From Streptomyces resistomycificus (lineage in GTDB: Bacteria; Actinomycetota; Actinomycetes; Streptomycetales; Streptomycetaceae), in NCBI RefSeq assembly GCF_001514265.1, contig NZ_KQ948988.1, forward strand, positions 441,395 through 505,394: a DNA stretch of 64,000 bases. The letters are read 5' to 3'. Every line of letters starts with the position of its first letter. Positions within the stretch are counted from its first letter, which is position 1. The notes under the pieces were generated by a model. It was given only the letters and a program-made list of their open reading frames with translations. It ran no database searches and was not told the DNA's origin. Of the stretch, positions 54,629 through 63,733 are shown one piece after another. Both the position numbers and the translations under genes were made by a program.

Positions 54629-55543
54629 GTGCTGAGAGAGGTCACCGCAACGCGCTACGTCGAACCCCTGCGGTCCGGTGGCTCCGTCCCCGGCGTCGTC
54701 GAGGCCGACGACCTCGGCACGTACGTCGTGAAGTTCACCGGCTCCGCGCAGGGCCGCAAGGCGCTGGTCGCCGAGGTGGTCGTCGGCGAGCTGGCCCGCG
54801 CCCTGGGACTGCGCTTCCCCGAACTGGTCCTCGTGCACTTCGACCCGGCGATCGCCGACAGCGAGCCGCACCAGGAGGTGCGCGAACTCCACGCCGCGAG
54901 CGCCGGAATCAACCTCGGCATGGACTTCCTGCCGGGCGCGAAGGACTTCACCCCGCAGATCGCCGGAGCCTTCCGCGTGGACCCGCTGGAGGCCGGCCGG
55001 GTCGTCTGGCTGGACGCCCTGACGGCCAACGTGGACCGTACGGTCCACAGCTCCAACCTGATGGTCTGGCCCACCTTCGGGACCGTACCGCCGCGCCTGT
55101 GGCTGATCGACCACGGGGCCGCTCTGGTGTTCCACCACCGCTGGGACGGCTCGGACCCCGCGAAGGCGTACGACTTCCGGCACCACGCACTCGGCCACTA
55201 CGCCCCCGACGTGCGCGCAGCCGACGCGGAGCTGGCGCCGCTGGTGACCGAGCGGCTGCTGCGGGAGATCCTGGCGGAGGTCCCGGACGCCTGGCTGACC
55301 GGCGACGACGGGTTCGCGACGCCGGAGGACGCCCGCACGGCGTACGTGGACCACCTCCACGCGCGCGTACGCGCCTCCGAGGCGTGGCTGCCCACCGACT
55401 TCCCCACCCGGGAGGAGCTCGCCGCCGAGGAGGAAGTCCGGGCGGCGAGGACGCAACAGGGCCGGCCGGACTGGCTCAAGCGGGTCCCCGACCTGCACGG
55501 CAAGCCGGCGGCGGAACAGGATTGGTCGGTACACCTCGGATGA
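54629..55543 (+). CDS. HipA-like family kinase
   Basis: 304 aa, HipA_2-type protein with a kinase-like fold: VVKFTGSAQGRKALVAEVVV near the nucleotide site, FPELVLVHFDP, WLDALTANVDRTVHSSNLMV (catalytic loop with D and N) and LWLIDHGAALVFHH (Mg-binding Asp). GTG 54629 follows a TAGGAT box by 7 bases and may be leaderless. It overlaps the SelW-like gene by ATGA. No HipB partner is adjacent, so a toxin-antitoxin role is not indicated; protein or small-molecule phosphorylation is more likely. Confidence 0.8.
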   Translation: MLREVTATRYVEPLRSGGSVPGVVEADDLGTYVVKFTGSAQGRKALVAEVVVGELARALGLRFPELVLVHFDPAIADSEPHQEVRELHAASAGINLGMDFLPGAKDFTPQIAGAFRVDPLEAGRVVWLDALTANVDRTVHSSNLMVWPTFGTVPPRLWLIDHGAALVFHHRWDGSDPAKAYDFRHHALGHYAPDVRAADAELAPLVTERLLREILAEVPDAWLTGDDGFATPEDARTAYVDHLHARVRASEAWLPTDFPTREELAAEEEVRAARTQQGRPDWLKRVPDLHGKPAAEQDWSVHLG

Positions 55544-55839
55544 CGGAGACCTCCTCGGGCGGGCCGCGGCGCGTCGAGATCGAGTACTGCACGCAGTGCC
55601 GCTGGCTGCCGCGGGCCGCCTGGCTGGCCCAGGAACTGCTGACGACGTTCGAGAACGAGCTCACGGAGCTGTCCCTGGTGCCCGGCAAGGGCGGCGTCTT
55701 CGTCGTCCGGGTGAACGGCGAGGTGGTGTGGGACCGCCGCGAGCAGGGTTTCCCGGAGCCCACCGCCGTGAAGCAGGCGGTACGCGACCGAGTGGCCCCG
55801 GGCAAGTCCCTGGGCCACTCGGACCAGCCGGCGTCCTGA
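55540..55839 (+). CDS. SelW/SelT-family (Rdx) protein
   Basis: 99 aa thioredoxin-like protein. The redox motif is CTQC (EYCTQCRWLPRAAWLAQ), with the family pattern ELLTTFENELTELSLVPGKG and GVFVVRVNGEVVWDRREQG. The form is all-cysteine, without selenocysteine. Coupled to the HipA-like gene by ATGA and 3 bp from the stop of malate synthase on the other strand. Confidence 0.9.
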   Translation: MTETSSGGPRRVEIEYCTQCRWLPRAAWLAQELLTTFENELTELSLVPGKGGVFVVRVNGEVVWDRREQGFPEPTAVKQAVRDRVAPGKSLGHSDQPAS

Positions 55840-55842
55840 GCC

Positions 55843-57468
55843 TCAGCCCCTGAGCTGCTCGTAGGCCGGCAGCGTCAGGAAGTCCGCGTAGTCCTCGTCG
55901 AGGGAGACCTCCAGCAGCAGGTCGTGGGCCTGCTGCCAGTGACCGGCGTTGAACGCGTCCTCGCCGAGCTCGGCGCGGAGCTCGGCGAGCTCCTGCGCCG
56001 CGACCTTGCGGGCCAGCTCCGGCGTGGCCTTCTCGCCGTTCTCGAACTCGACGCCCGCGTTGATCCACTGCCAGATCTGCGAGCGGGAGATCTCTGCGGT
56101 CGCCGCGTCCTCCATCAGGTTGAAGATGGCGACCGCGCCGAGACCGCGCAGCCAGGCCTCGATGTAACGGATGCCGACCTGGACGGCGTTGACGAGACCG
56201 TTGTACGTCGGCTTGGCGTCGAGGGAGTCGACGGCGATCAGGTCGGCCGCCTTGACGTCGACGTCCTCGCGCAGCCGGTCCTTCTGGTTCGGCCGGTCGC
56301 CGAGGACCGCGTCGAAGGAGGCCATGGCGATCGGGACCAGGTCGGGGTGGGCGACCCAGGAGCCGTCGAAACCGTCGGCGGCCTCGCGGTCCTTGTCGGC
56401 CTTCACCTTCTCGAAGGCGACCTTGTTGACCTCTTCGTCGCGCCGGGAGGGGATGAACGCCGCCATGCCGCCGATGGCGTGCGCGCCGCGCTTGTGGCAG
56501 GTGTGGACGAGGAGTTCGGTGTACGCGCGCATGAACGGGGCCGTCATCGTGACCGCGTTGCGGTCCGGGAGGACGAACTTGGCGCCGCCGTCACGGAAGT
56601 TCTTGACGATGGAGAACAGGTAGTCCCAGCGGCCCGCGTTCAGGCCGGAGGCGTGGTCGCGCAGTTCGTAGAGGATCTCCTCCATCTCGTACGCGGCCGT
56701 GATCGTCTCGATCAGCACGGTGGCGCGGACGGTGCCCTGCGGGATGCCGACGTAGTCCTGCGCGAAGACGAACACCTCGTTCCACAGGCGGGCCTCCAGG
56801 TGCGACTCCGTCTTCGGGAGGTAGAAGTACGGGCCCTTGCCGAGGTCCAGCAGCCGCTGGGCATTGTGGAAGAAGTACAGGCCGAAGTCGACGAGGGCGC
56901 CGGGAACCTGGCTGCCGTCCGCGGCGACGAGGTGACGCTCGTTCAGGTGCCAGCCGCGCGGGCGCATGACGACCGTGGCGAGCTCGTCGTCGCCCTTGAG
57001 GGCGTACGACTTGCCGGACACCGGGTCCGTGAAGTCGATGGCGCGGGTGTAGGCGTCGGCCAGGTTGACCTGACCGAGGATCACGTTCTCCCAGGTCGGC
57101 GCCGAGGCGTCCTCGAAGTCCGCGAGCCAGACCCGGGCACCCGAGTTGAGGGCGTTGATGGTCATCTTGCGGTCGGTGGGGCCGGTGATCTCGACCCGGC
57201 GGTCGTCCAGGGCCGCAGGGGAGGGGGCCACCTTCCAGGAGTCGTCGGCGCGGATCGCGGCGGTCTCCGGGAGGAAGTCGAGCGTGGAGGTACGGGCGAT
57301 CTCGGCGCGGCGCTCCGCACGGCGGGCGAGGAGCTCGTCACGCCGGGGCGTGAACCGGCGGTGCAGCTCGGCCACGAAGGCGAGGGCCGCTTCGGTGAGG
57401 ACCTCCTCCTGCCGGGGCAGGGGCTCGGCGTCGACGATGGCCAGCGGGGACGGCGCTGGTGCGGACAT
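55843..57468 (-). CDS. aceB: Malate synthase A
   Basis: Condenses glyoxylate and acetyl-CoA to malate, 541 aa. The family signature RDHASGLNAGRWDYLFS is complete; active-site VMRPRGWHLNERH, ATVLIETITAAYEMEEI and the C-terminal AEISRSQIWQWINAGV follow. ATG 57468 has AAGGAAG upstream. It sits at the ureide locus rather than by isocitrate lyase and carries an AllR-type operator, so it serves glyoxylate from allantoin. Confidence 0.95.
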   Translation of the reverse strand: MSAPAPSPLAIVDAEPLPRQEEVLTEAALAFVAELHRRFTPRRDELLARRAERRAEIARTSTLDFLPETAAIRADDSWKVAPSPAALDDRRVEITGPTDRKMTINALNSGARVWLADFEDASAPTWENVILGQVNLADAYTRAIDFTDPVSGKSYALKGDDELATVVMRPRGWHLNERHLVAADGSQVPGALVDFGLYFFHNAQRLLDLGKGPYFYLPKTESHLEARLWNEVFVFAQDYVGIPQGTVRATVLIETITAAYEMEEILYELRDHASGLNAGRWDYLFSIVKNFRDGGAKFVLPDRNAVTMTAPFMRAYTELLVHTCHKRGAHAIGGMAAFIPSRRDEEVNKVAFEKVKADKDREAADGFDGSWVAHPDLVPIAMASFDAVLGDRPNQKDRLREDVDVKAADLIAVDSLDAKPTYNGLVNAVQVGIRYIEAWLRGLGAVAIFNLMEDAATAEISRSQIWQWINAGVEFENGEKATPELARKVAAQELAELRAELGEDAFNAGHWQQAHDLLLEVSLDEDYADFLTLPAYEQLRG

Positions 57469-57552
57469 GAGCTGTCACTTCCTTCAGCGAGCGTGGCACC
57501 GGGTGCCAGTCGACCACGGTAGGGCGGGCAGCGCCCGGGAGCCGCCGAGCGC

Positions 57553-57605
57553 TTCTGAACAGTGGATACTAGTTTCCTCATCGTGGAACTTCAATAGTTT
57601 GTTGA
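57553..57605 (-). promoter_or_regulatory. aceB promoter with both operator types
   Basis: -35 TTGAAG (57594-57589), 17-bp spacer, -10 TAGTAT (57571-57566) on the minus strand. TTCC-TCATCGT-GGAA (57574-57588) fills the spacer and TTCT-GAACAGT-GGAT (57553-57567) lies 21 bp away at the start site. TCAATAGTTTGTTGA (57591-57605) overlaps the -35 box. Confidence 0.78.
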
Positions 57606-57654
57606 TGTCGAGATTCTCCGAGTCGAGGCAAGGTGGCGCTCGGTGCCACCCCGC

Positions 57655-58254
57655 TCACTCAAGGTGTTTCAGGTCCACGGCCGTGTCGATGTCGTACGGC
57701 TCGGCCACGTCTCCGCACTCGACGAGCGTGATCGCCTCCTCGTGCGCCTTCAGGTAGGCGCGTGCCCCCCGGTCGCCGGTGGCGGTCGCGGCGATCCCCG
57801 CCCAGTGCGCGGCGCCGAGAAGGACCGGGTGGCCGCGGACGCCGTCGTAGGCGGCGCAGGCCAGCGACCGGTCGGACTCGTACGCGGCGCGCACCCGGCC
57901 GACCGCGTCCGCCCCGATGCCGGGCTGGTCGACGAGGGAGACGAGGGCGGCCCCGGCTCCCGTGCCGGTGAGCGAGTCCAGCCCGGCCCGCAGGGACGAA
58001 CCCATGCCGTCGGCCCAGCCGGGGTTCTCCACGAGCACACAGTCGCCGAGCTCCGCCCGCTCCCGTACGGTGCCCGCCGCCGCCCCCAGGACCACGTGGA
58101 CGCGGGTGCAGCCGGCCGCGCGCAGCACGCCGACCGCGTACTCGACCAGTGGCCGTCCCCGGTGTTCGAGCAGGGCCTTGGGGCGGCCGCCGAGCCGGCG
58201 TCCGCCTCCCGCGGCGAGGAGCAGCCCGGCCACCATCGGTGCGTTGTCCGTCAT
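57655..58254 (-). CDS. MobA/MocA-like nucleotidyltransferase
   Basis: 199 aa. GLLLAAGGGRRLGGRPKALL is the NTP-binding loop and SLVDQPGIGADAVGRV the metal site; the family includes molybdenum-cofactor cytidylyl- and guanylyltransferases. In a purine locus MocA-like maturation of xanthine dehydrogenase is expected, but no xanthine dehydrogenase genes lie in this window. ATG 58254. It is convergent-free, following malate synthase upstream on the same strand by 186 bp. Confidence 0.87.
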   Translation of the reverse strand: MTDNAPMVAGLLLAAGGGRRLGGRPKALLEHRGRPLVEYAVGVLRAAGCTRVHVVLGAAAGTVRERAELGDCVLVENPGWADGMGSSLRAGLDSLTGTGAGAALVSLVDQPGIGADAVGRVRAAYESDRSLACAAYDGVRGHPVLLGAAHWAGIAATATGDRGARAYLKAHEEAITLVECGDVAEPYDIDTAVDLKHLE

Positions 58255-58443
58255 GCGTCCTGCATACCCGACGCTCCGGCGAGCGCCGGGTTCCCAGGGC
58301 TGAATTTCGGTCCGCGCAGTGGCGCGGCCGCCACGGCGTGGCGTTTACTGACCCGCGTCCCCCCGGCGCCCGACCAGCGCGCGGGGACGCGCGAAGGGAC
58401 CGGAGAGTGTGCAGGCGCACAACGGAGTGCGAGGGGGAGTGCC

Positions 58444-58758
58444 GTGTTGCGGAGCTTGGGGCGCAGGCCGGTGAGCGGCAGCGACGAGGACCTGAGGGTG
58501 GCGGCACTGCGGACCGCGGTCTCCCGCCTGCGCCGCGAACTCGCCGCGCATCCGGCCGAGTTCCCCGACCGCGGTATCGCCGAGGACGAACTCGCGGCGC
58601 TGGCCGCGATGACCGTCGATGGAACGCCCGAGGTCTCCCGGCTGCGCCGGTCGCTGCTGGTGATCGCGGGCGCGATCGGCTCGGTCAGCGCCCTGTCGGG
58701 GGGCCTGTCCAAGGTGCGTGACGCGGTGGACCTGTTCGGGGAGCCGCCGCGGCGGTGA
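58444..58758 (+). CDS. Small helical protein, possibly DUF5955
   Basis: 104 aa from GTG 58444 with GGGGGAG upstream. It is mostly helical (LRTAVSRLRRELAAHPAEFP, DRGIAEDELAALAAMTVDG, LLVIAGAIGSVSALSGGLSK) with a mild C-terminal hydrophobic stretch. From memory it resembles a small streptomycete family, DUF5955. It lies between the nucleotidyltransferase and allR; role unknown. Confidence 0.72.
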   Translation: MLRSLGRRPVSGSDEDLRVAALRTAVSRLRRELAAHPAEFPDRGIAEDELAALAAMTVDGTPEVSRLRRSLLVIAGAIGSVSALSGGLSKVRDAVDLFGEPPRR

Positions 58759-58901
58759 AAACGTCCGGTGGCCGTCCGGGCGCCGCGGCTCCGGCGCCGC
58801 GGCTTCGGTGCCGCGGATCACGGGTGGCGGATCGGGTGTGACGGTCCGGGTGGAGCGGTTCAGGGATGGCGGATCGGGTGTGACGGTTCCGTCGGGGCGG
58901 T

Positions 58902-59699
58902 TCAGGTGTTCGGCGTCGAGGTCGCCAGTGCCTCCGACAGTTCCACCGCCACCTGCTGGAGCACCGGCACGATCCTCTCCGTCGCCGCCTCGGTGACCCG
59001 GCCTGCCGGGCCCGAGATGGAGATGGCCGCCGAGGTGGGGGAGTTGGGGACGGACACCGCGAGGCAGCGGACCCCGATCTCCTGCTCGTTGTCGTCGATC
59101 GCGAAGCCCTGGCGCCGTACATCCTCCAGCGCGGCGAGGAACCCGTCCGGTGTGGTGATCGTCTTTTCCGTGGCGGCGGGCATGCCGGTGCGGGCGAGGA
59201 GGGCGCGCACCTCGGCGTCCGGGGTGTCGGCGAGCAGGGCCTTGCCGACGCCCGTGGAGTGCGGCAGGACGCGCCGGCCGACCTCGGTGAACATCCGCAT
59301 CGAGTGCTTCGACGGCACCTGTGCCACGTAGACGATCTCGTCGCCGTCCAGAAGCGCCATGTTCGCCGTCTCGCCGGTCTCCTCGACCAGGCGGGCGAGG
59401 TAGGGGCGCGCCCAGGTGCCGAGCAGTCGGGAGGAGGATTCGCCGAGGCGGATCAGGCGGGGGCCGAGCGCGTAGCGGCGGTTGGGCTGCTGGCGTACGT
59501 ATCCGCAGGCCACGAGGGTGCGCATCAGGCGGTGGATGGTCGGCAGAGGCAGCCCGCTGCTCGCGGAGAGCTCGCTCAGGCCGACTTCGCCGCCCGCGTC
59601 CGCCATGCGCTCCAGCAGATCGAAGGCGCGCTCGAGGGACTGGACTCCGCCGCTGGCGGACTTCGCGGAGTCGGTGGTGCTGGCGCTGGACGTCGGCAC
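58902..59699 (-). CDS. allR: IclR-family regulator AllR
   Basis: 265 aa. An N-terminal winged helix (QSLERAFDLLERMADAGGEV, LSELSASSGLPLPTIHRLMR) and an IclR effector domain (TANMALLDGDEIVYVAQVPS, FTEVGRRVLPHSTGVGKALL, AISISGPAGRVTEAATERIV). In S. coelicolor an IclR protein at this position, AllR, represses allantoin genes. It is divergent from allB. Its promoter contains the 21-bp-spaced pair, so it is probably autoregulated. Confidence 0.93.
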   Translation of the reverse strand: MPTSSASTTDSAKSASGGVQSLERAFDLLERMADAGGEVGLSELSASSGLPLPTIHRLMRTLVACGYVRQQPNRRYALGPRLIRLGESSSRLLGTWARPYLARLVEETGETANMALLDGDEIVYVAQVPSKHSMRMFTEVGRRVLPHSTGVGKALLADTPDAEVRALLARTGMPAATEKTITTPDGFLAALEDVRRQGFAIDDNEQEIGVRCLAVSVPNSPTSAAISISGPAGRVTEAATERIVPVLQQVAVELSEALATSTPNT

Positions 59700-59779
59700 G
59701 GCGCGTTCCTTTCGGGACAGGCGGGAAGAGCAGAAGCCTACCCGCCGGTCGGTTGACTCCCCGCTTGTGCGTAGCTACG

Positions 59780-59822
59780 TTCTGCGTGCCGGAATTCTAA
59801 TTCCGCCTTGTGGAAACGTCCA
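59780..59822 (-). promoter_or_regulatory. allR promoter and tandem AllR-type operator
   Basis: TTCT-GCGTGCC-GGAA (59780-59794) and TTCC-GCCTTGT-GGAA (59801-59815), 21 bp apart. On the minus strand -35 TGGACG (59822-59817), 17-bp spacer and -10 TAGAAT (59799-59794), so one element occupies the spacer and the other overlaps the transcription start. Confidence 0.75.
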
Positions 59823-59891
59823 GAGTGGGCGCCGTTGTGGTCCCCTGAAGAAGTGTGCCCTTGACGGCGCGAGGGCGGGAGTGAAGACTCC

Positions 59892-59923
59892 TTCAACAGA
59901 ACGTTGAATTCCGTTACGTGGAC
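59892..59923 (+). promoter_or_regulatory. allB control region
   Basis: TTCAAC-N5-GTTGAA (59892-59908, perfect) followed at once by TTCC-GTTACGT-GGAC (59909-59923). Centres lie 16 bp apart, nearly as in aceB. The -35 box is probably TTGAAT at the right arm. Confidence 0.65.
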
Positions 59924-59988
59924 GTAAATCCCGTTTCCCGGAAGTAACGGAAGCGGACGGAGACAGCGGCACAGCGAGAGGGGTCCGG

Positions 59989-61329
59989 GTGTCCGACGTA
60001 GAACTGGTGCTGCGCTCGACGCGCGTCATCACCCCGGAGGGGACGCGCGCCGCCTCGGTCGCGGTCGCCGCCGGGACGATCACGGCCGTCCTGCCGTACG
60101 ACGCAGAGGTGCCGGCCGGCGCCCGCCTGGAGGACGTCGGCGACCACGTCCTGCTGCCCGGCCTGGTCGACACCCACGTGCACGTCAACGACCCCGGTCG
60201 CACCGAGTGGGAGGGCTTCTGGACCGCCACCCGGGCCGCGGCCGCCGGTGGTATCACCACCCTCGTCGACATGCCGCTCAACTCCCTCCCGCCGACGACC
60301 ACGGTCGACCACCTCCGTACCAAGAAGGAGGTCGCGGCCGACAAGGCCCACATCGACGTCGGCTTCTGGGGCGGTGCCCTCCCCGACAACGTCAAGGACC
60401 TGCGCCCGCTGCACGAGGCCGGGGTCTTCGGCTTCAAGGCCTTCCTGTCGCCGTCCGGCGTCGACGAGTTCCCGCACCTGGGCCAGGACCAACTCGCCCA
60501 GTCCCTCGCCGAGATCGCCGCCTTCGGCGGTCTGCTGATCGTGCACGCCGAGGATCCGCACCACCTGGACGCCGCCCCGCAGCAGGGCGGTCCCAAGTAC
60601 GCCGACTTCCTGGCCTCCCGTCCGCGGGACGCGGAGGACACGGCGATCGCCCAGCTCATCGCCCAGGCCAGGCGTCTCGACGCGCGCGTGCACGTGCTGC
60701 ACCTTTCCTCGTCCGACGCACTGCCGCTGATCGCGGCGGCCAAGGCGGAGGGCGTCCGCATCACGGTCGAGACCTGCCCGCACTACCTGACCCTCACCGC
60801 CGAGGAAGTCCCTGACGGCGCCAGCGAGTTCAAGTGCTGTCCGCCCATCAGGGAGTCCGCCAACCAGGACCTGCTCTGGCAGGCGCTGGCCGACGGCACC
60901 ATCGACTGCGTGGTCACCGACCACTCGCCCTCGACGACCGACCTGAAGACCGACGACTTCGCGACGGCGTGGGGCGGCATCTCCGGCCTCCAGCTGAGCC
61001 TCGCGGCCGTGTGGACCGAGGCCCGCAGGCGCGGTCACGGCCTGGAGGACGTGGTCCGCTGGATGTCGACGGGGACGGCGCGTCTGGTCGGTCTCGACGC
61101 GCGCAAGGGAGCCATCGAGGCGGGCCGCGACGCCGACTTCGCGGTCCTCGCACCGGACGAGACGTTCACCGTGGACCCGGCGGCCCTCCAGCACCGCAAC
61201 CGTGTCACGGCGTACGCGGGCAGGACCCTGCACGGCGTGGTGAAGTCGACCTGGCTGCGCGGCGAACGCATCGTCGTGGACGGCGAGTTCACCGACCCGA
61301 AGGGCCGACTCCTCACCCGCACCCCCTGA
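59989..61329 (+). CDS. allB: Allantoinase
   Basis: Hydrolyses allantoin to allantoate, 446 aa. Zn-dependent amidohydrolase/cyclic-amidase: [20 protein letters not shown] metal motif, [15 protein letters not shown] with the lysine that becomes carboxylated, [21 protein letters not shown] and [12 protein letters not shown] 59989 with GAGAGGGG upstream. First gene of allB-allantoicase. Confidence 0.96.
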   Translation: MSDVELVLRSTRVITPEGTRAASVAVAAGTITAVLPYDAEVPAGARLEDVGDHVLLPGLVDTHVHVNDPGRTEWEGFWTATRAAAAGGITTLVDMPLNSLPPTTTVDHLRTKKEVAADKAHIDVGFWGGALPDNVKDLRPLHEAGVFGFKAFLSPSGVDEFPHLGQDQLAQSLAEIAAFGGLLIVHAEDPHHLDAAPQQGGPKYADFLASRPRDAEDTAIAQLIAQARRLDARVHVLHLSSSDALPLIAAAKAEGVRITVETCPHYLTLTAEEVPDGASEFKCCPPIRESANQDLLWQALADGTIDCVVTDHSPSTTDLKTDDFATAWGGISGLQLSLAAVWTEARRRGHGLEDVVRWMSTGTARLVGLDARKGAIEAGRDADFAVLAPDETFTVDPAALQHRNRVTAYAGRTLHGVVKSTWLRGERIVVDGEFTDPKGRLLTRTP

Positions 61330-61376
61330 GCCACCCTCCCGCACCCGCAGCGGCCGACTCCCGAAAGGCACATCTC

Positions 61377-62489
61377 GTGACGGCGATACCCAGCTTCACC
61401 GGCGACGCGAACCCCTACGGAGGCGGTGACCCCTACGCGGACTACCGCACCGCCGACTTCCCCTTCACCCAGTACGCCAACCTCGCCGACCGGCAGCTCG
61501 GCGCCGGAGTGATCGCCGCCAACGACGAGTTCTTCGCCCAGCGCGAGAACCTGCTGATGCCCGGGGCCGCCGAGTTCGACCCCGAGCACTTCGGGCACAA
61601 GGGCAAGATCATGGACGGCTGGGAGACGCGGCGGCGGCGCGGTGCCTCCGCCGCCCACCCCTGGCCCACGCCGGAGGACCACGACTGGGCGCTGGTCCGC
61701 CTCGGGGCGCCCGGGGTGGTCCGCGGCATCGTCGTCGACACAGCCCACTTCCGCGGCAACTACCCGCAGGCGGTGTCCGTCGAGGGCACGTCGGTGCCGG
61801 GTTCCCCGTCGCCGGAGGACCTCCTCGGGGACGACGTGAAGTGGACGACGCTGGTCCCTCGCACGGCGGTGGGCGGCCACGCGGCGAACGGTTTCGCCGT
61901 CGCGGCCGAGCAGTGCTTCACGCATCTGCGCGTCAACCAGCATCCCGACGGGGGCATCGCCCGGCTGCGCGTCCACGGCGAGGTCGTCCCCGACCCGAAG
62001 TGGCTGGAGGCCCTCGGCACCTTCGACGTGGTCGCCCTGGAGAACGGCGGCAGTGCCGAGGACGCCTCCAACCTCTTCTACTCGCCGGCCTCCAACACCA
62101 TCCAGCCGGGCCGCTCCCGCAAGATGGACGACGGCTGGGAGACCCGGCGCCGCCGCGACCAGGGCAACGACTGGATCCGCTACCGCCTGGCCGCGCAGTC
62201 CCGGATCCGCGCCCTGGAGATCGACACGGCGTATCTCAAGGGCAACAGCGCGGGCTGGGCGTCGGTGTCGGTCAGGGACGGCGACGGCGAGTGGACGGAG
62301 ATCCTCCCGCGCACCCGCCTCCAGCCCGACACCAACCACCGCTTCGTCCTCCCGGCCCCGGCCGTCGGCACCCACGCGCGCGTGGACATCTACCCGGACG
62401 GCGGCATCTCCCGCCTGCGCCTGTTCGGCACCCTGACCGAAACGGGCGCGACGACGCTGGCGTCCCGTCACCGGGAACTGGGCGGCTGA
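61377..62489 (+). CDS. alc: Allantoicase
   Basis: Hydrolyses allantoate to ureidoglycolate and urea, 370 aa. The two-repeat family fold is visible from duplicated motifs KIMDGWETRRRR (near residue 82) and RKMDDGWETRRRRDQGND (near 250), and from paired DTAHFRGNYPQ/DTAYLKGNSAG and YPDGGISRLRLFG/HPDGGIARLRVHG. GTG 61377 with AAAGG upstream. It follows allB by 47 bp in one operon. Confidence 0.95.
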   Translation: MTAIPSFTGDANPYGGGDPYADYRTADFPFTQYANLADRQLGAGVIAANDEFFAQRENLLMPGAAEFDPEHFGHKGKIMDGWETRRRRGASAAHPWPTPEDHDWALVRLGAPGVVRGIVVDTAHFRGNYPQAVSVEGTSVPGSPSPEDLLGDDVKWTTLVPRTAVGGHAANGFAVAAEQCFTHLRVNQHPDGGIARLRVHGEVVPDPKWLEALGTFDVVALENGGSAEDASNLFYSPASNTIQPGRSRKMDDGWETRRRRDQGNDWIRYRLAAQSRIRALEIDTAYLKGNSAGWASVSVRDGDGEWTEILPRTRLQPDTNHRFVLPAPAVGTHARVDIYPDGGISRLRLFGTLTETGATTLASRHRELGG

Positions 62490-62578
62490 GCGGGGCGGAC
62501 ATCCTGCGCGCGCATCCTGGCCTATGCCCACCCCCCCGCCCGACTCGGTGGGCCACATGGCAAGGCGCTCGGCACTAC

Positions 62579-62694
62579 CAGCCCGTCCGGCGTTTGAGGA
62601 CGAGGCCCTTCGGGCCGAAGGGGGTCCGGGGCGCAGCCCCGGCGGGGTCGAAGGGGCGGAGCCCCTTCAGGAGGGACGAGAAGGGGCGGCGGGG
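62579..62694. repeat. Common Streptomyces intergenic repeat
   Basis: CAGCCCGTCCGGCGTTTGAG followed by a GC-rich inverted-repeat block (GGGTCCGGGGCGCAGCCCC, then GAAGGGGCGGAGCCCCTTC). This element is found between genes in many streptomycetes, often as a terminator-like sequence. Confidence 0.75.
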
Positions 62695-62711
62695 GCGATA
62701 AAACCGCCCCA

Positions 62712-63527
62712 TCACGCCGCATGCCCCCCGTCCACAGAGAACTCCGCCCCCGTCACATACGCGGCCCCCGCCAGATAGGCCACCGTCCCCGCCACTTCCT
62801 CCGCCGTCCCGAACCGCCCCAGCGCCGTCATCGCAGCCTGCCCCTCCGCGAACACCCCGTCCGCCGGATTCATGTCCGTGTCGATCGGCCCCGGATGCAC
62901 GATGTTCGCGGTGATCCCCCGCGCCCCCAACTCCCGCGCCAGCGCCTTCGTCATGCCGATCAGCGCGGACTTGCTCATCGCGTACAGCGCCCCACCGGGC
63001 CCCGGCACCCGCTGGGTCATGCACGTGCCGACGGTGATGATCCGCCCACCCGCCACCATCAGGCCCGCGGCCGCCTGGGACGCCAGGAAGACCCCGCGCA
63101 CGTTCACCGCGAGCACCCGGTCCACATCGGCGACGGAGAGACTCTCCAAGGGCCCCAGCAGCCCGACCCCCACGTTGTTCACGAGCACGTCCAGCCGTCC
63201 TCCGAGCGCCTCCGCCGTCCGAGCCACCGCCCCGGCCGACTCCTCCACGTCGGCGGAGTCGGCCCGCAGGGCCACCGCCCGGCGCCCCAGCGCCTCGACG
63301 GCCCGTACGACGTCGTCGGCCGCCTCCTTGCCGTTCACATAGGTCAGGGCGACGTCGGCGCCCTCCCGGGCCAGCCGCAGAGCCGTCGCGGCGCCGATGC
63401 CACGGCTGCCGCCGGTCACCAGGGCCACCTTGCCGTTCAAGAGCCCGTCGTTCCCGCCGATCCCGTCGCGCCCGCCCATTTCGTTGATCCCGCCGTTGAT
63501 CCCGTTGGTGCCGCTGGTTTTCGTCAT
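62712..63527 (-). CDS. SDR-family oxidoreductase with Gly/Asn-rich N-terminal leader
   Basis: Classical short-chain dehydrogenase, 271 aa. VALVTGGSRGIGAATALRLA binds NAD(P); NNVG is present; the catalytic Tyr-x3-Lys is YAMSKSALIGMTKAL, with the Ser-equivalent in GTCMTQRV; the C-terminus is TGAEFSVDGGHAA. Residues about 5-30 are an unusual low-complexity segment (TNGINGGINEMGGRDGIGGN); a shorter start inside it would lack it. Substrate unknown; convergent-type placement after the ureide operon. Confidence 0.9.
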   Translation of the reverse strand: MTKTSGTNGINGGINEMGGRDGIGGNDGLLNGKVALVTGGSRGIGAATALRLAREGADVALTYVNGKEAADDVVRAVEALGRRAVALRADSADVEESAGAVARTAEALGGRLDVLVNNVGVGLLGPLESLSVADVDRVLAVNVRGVFLASQAAAGLMVAGGRIITVGTCMTQRVPGPGGALYAMSKSALIGMTKALARELGARGITANIVHPGPIDTDMNPADGVFAEGQAAMTALGRFGTAEEVAGTVAYLAGAAYVTGAEFSVDGGHAA

Positions 63528-63617
63528 GGGCCCATCTCAGCGGCGGCCGACTCCGGACGCTGGCGGCAAACGGACGCCGAGCTCACGAGCACGCGGAGCT
63601 CACGCTACGGCCCGGCC

Positions 63618-63664
63618 GCCGACCGACACCGCCGACCGACACCGCCGACCGACACGCCGACCGA
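63618..63664. repeat. 13-bp tandem repeat
   Basis: GCCGACCGACACC twice (63618-63643), then a 12-base copy and a partial one to 63664, in the gap between the divergent SDR and DHFR-like genes. Confidence 0.7.
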
Positions 63665-63733
63665 TGAGTTGCGAGGGCCTACGGGGTCTGCCCTGATGAA
63701 AGCGGACCCCACCACGAAAGGCAGGCACCCGTC

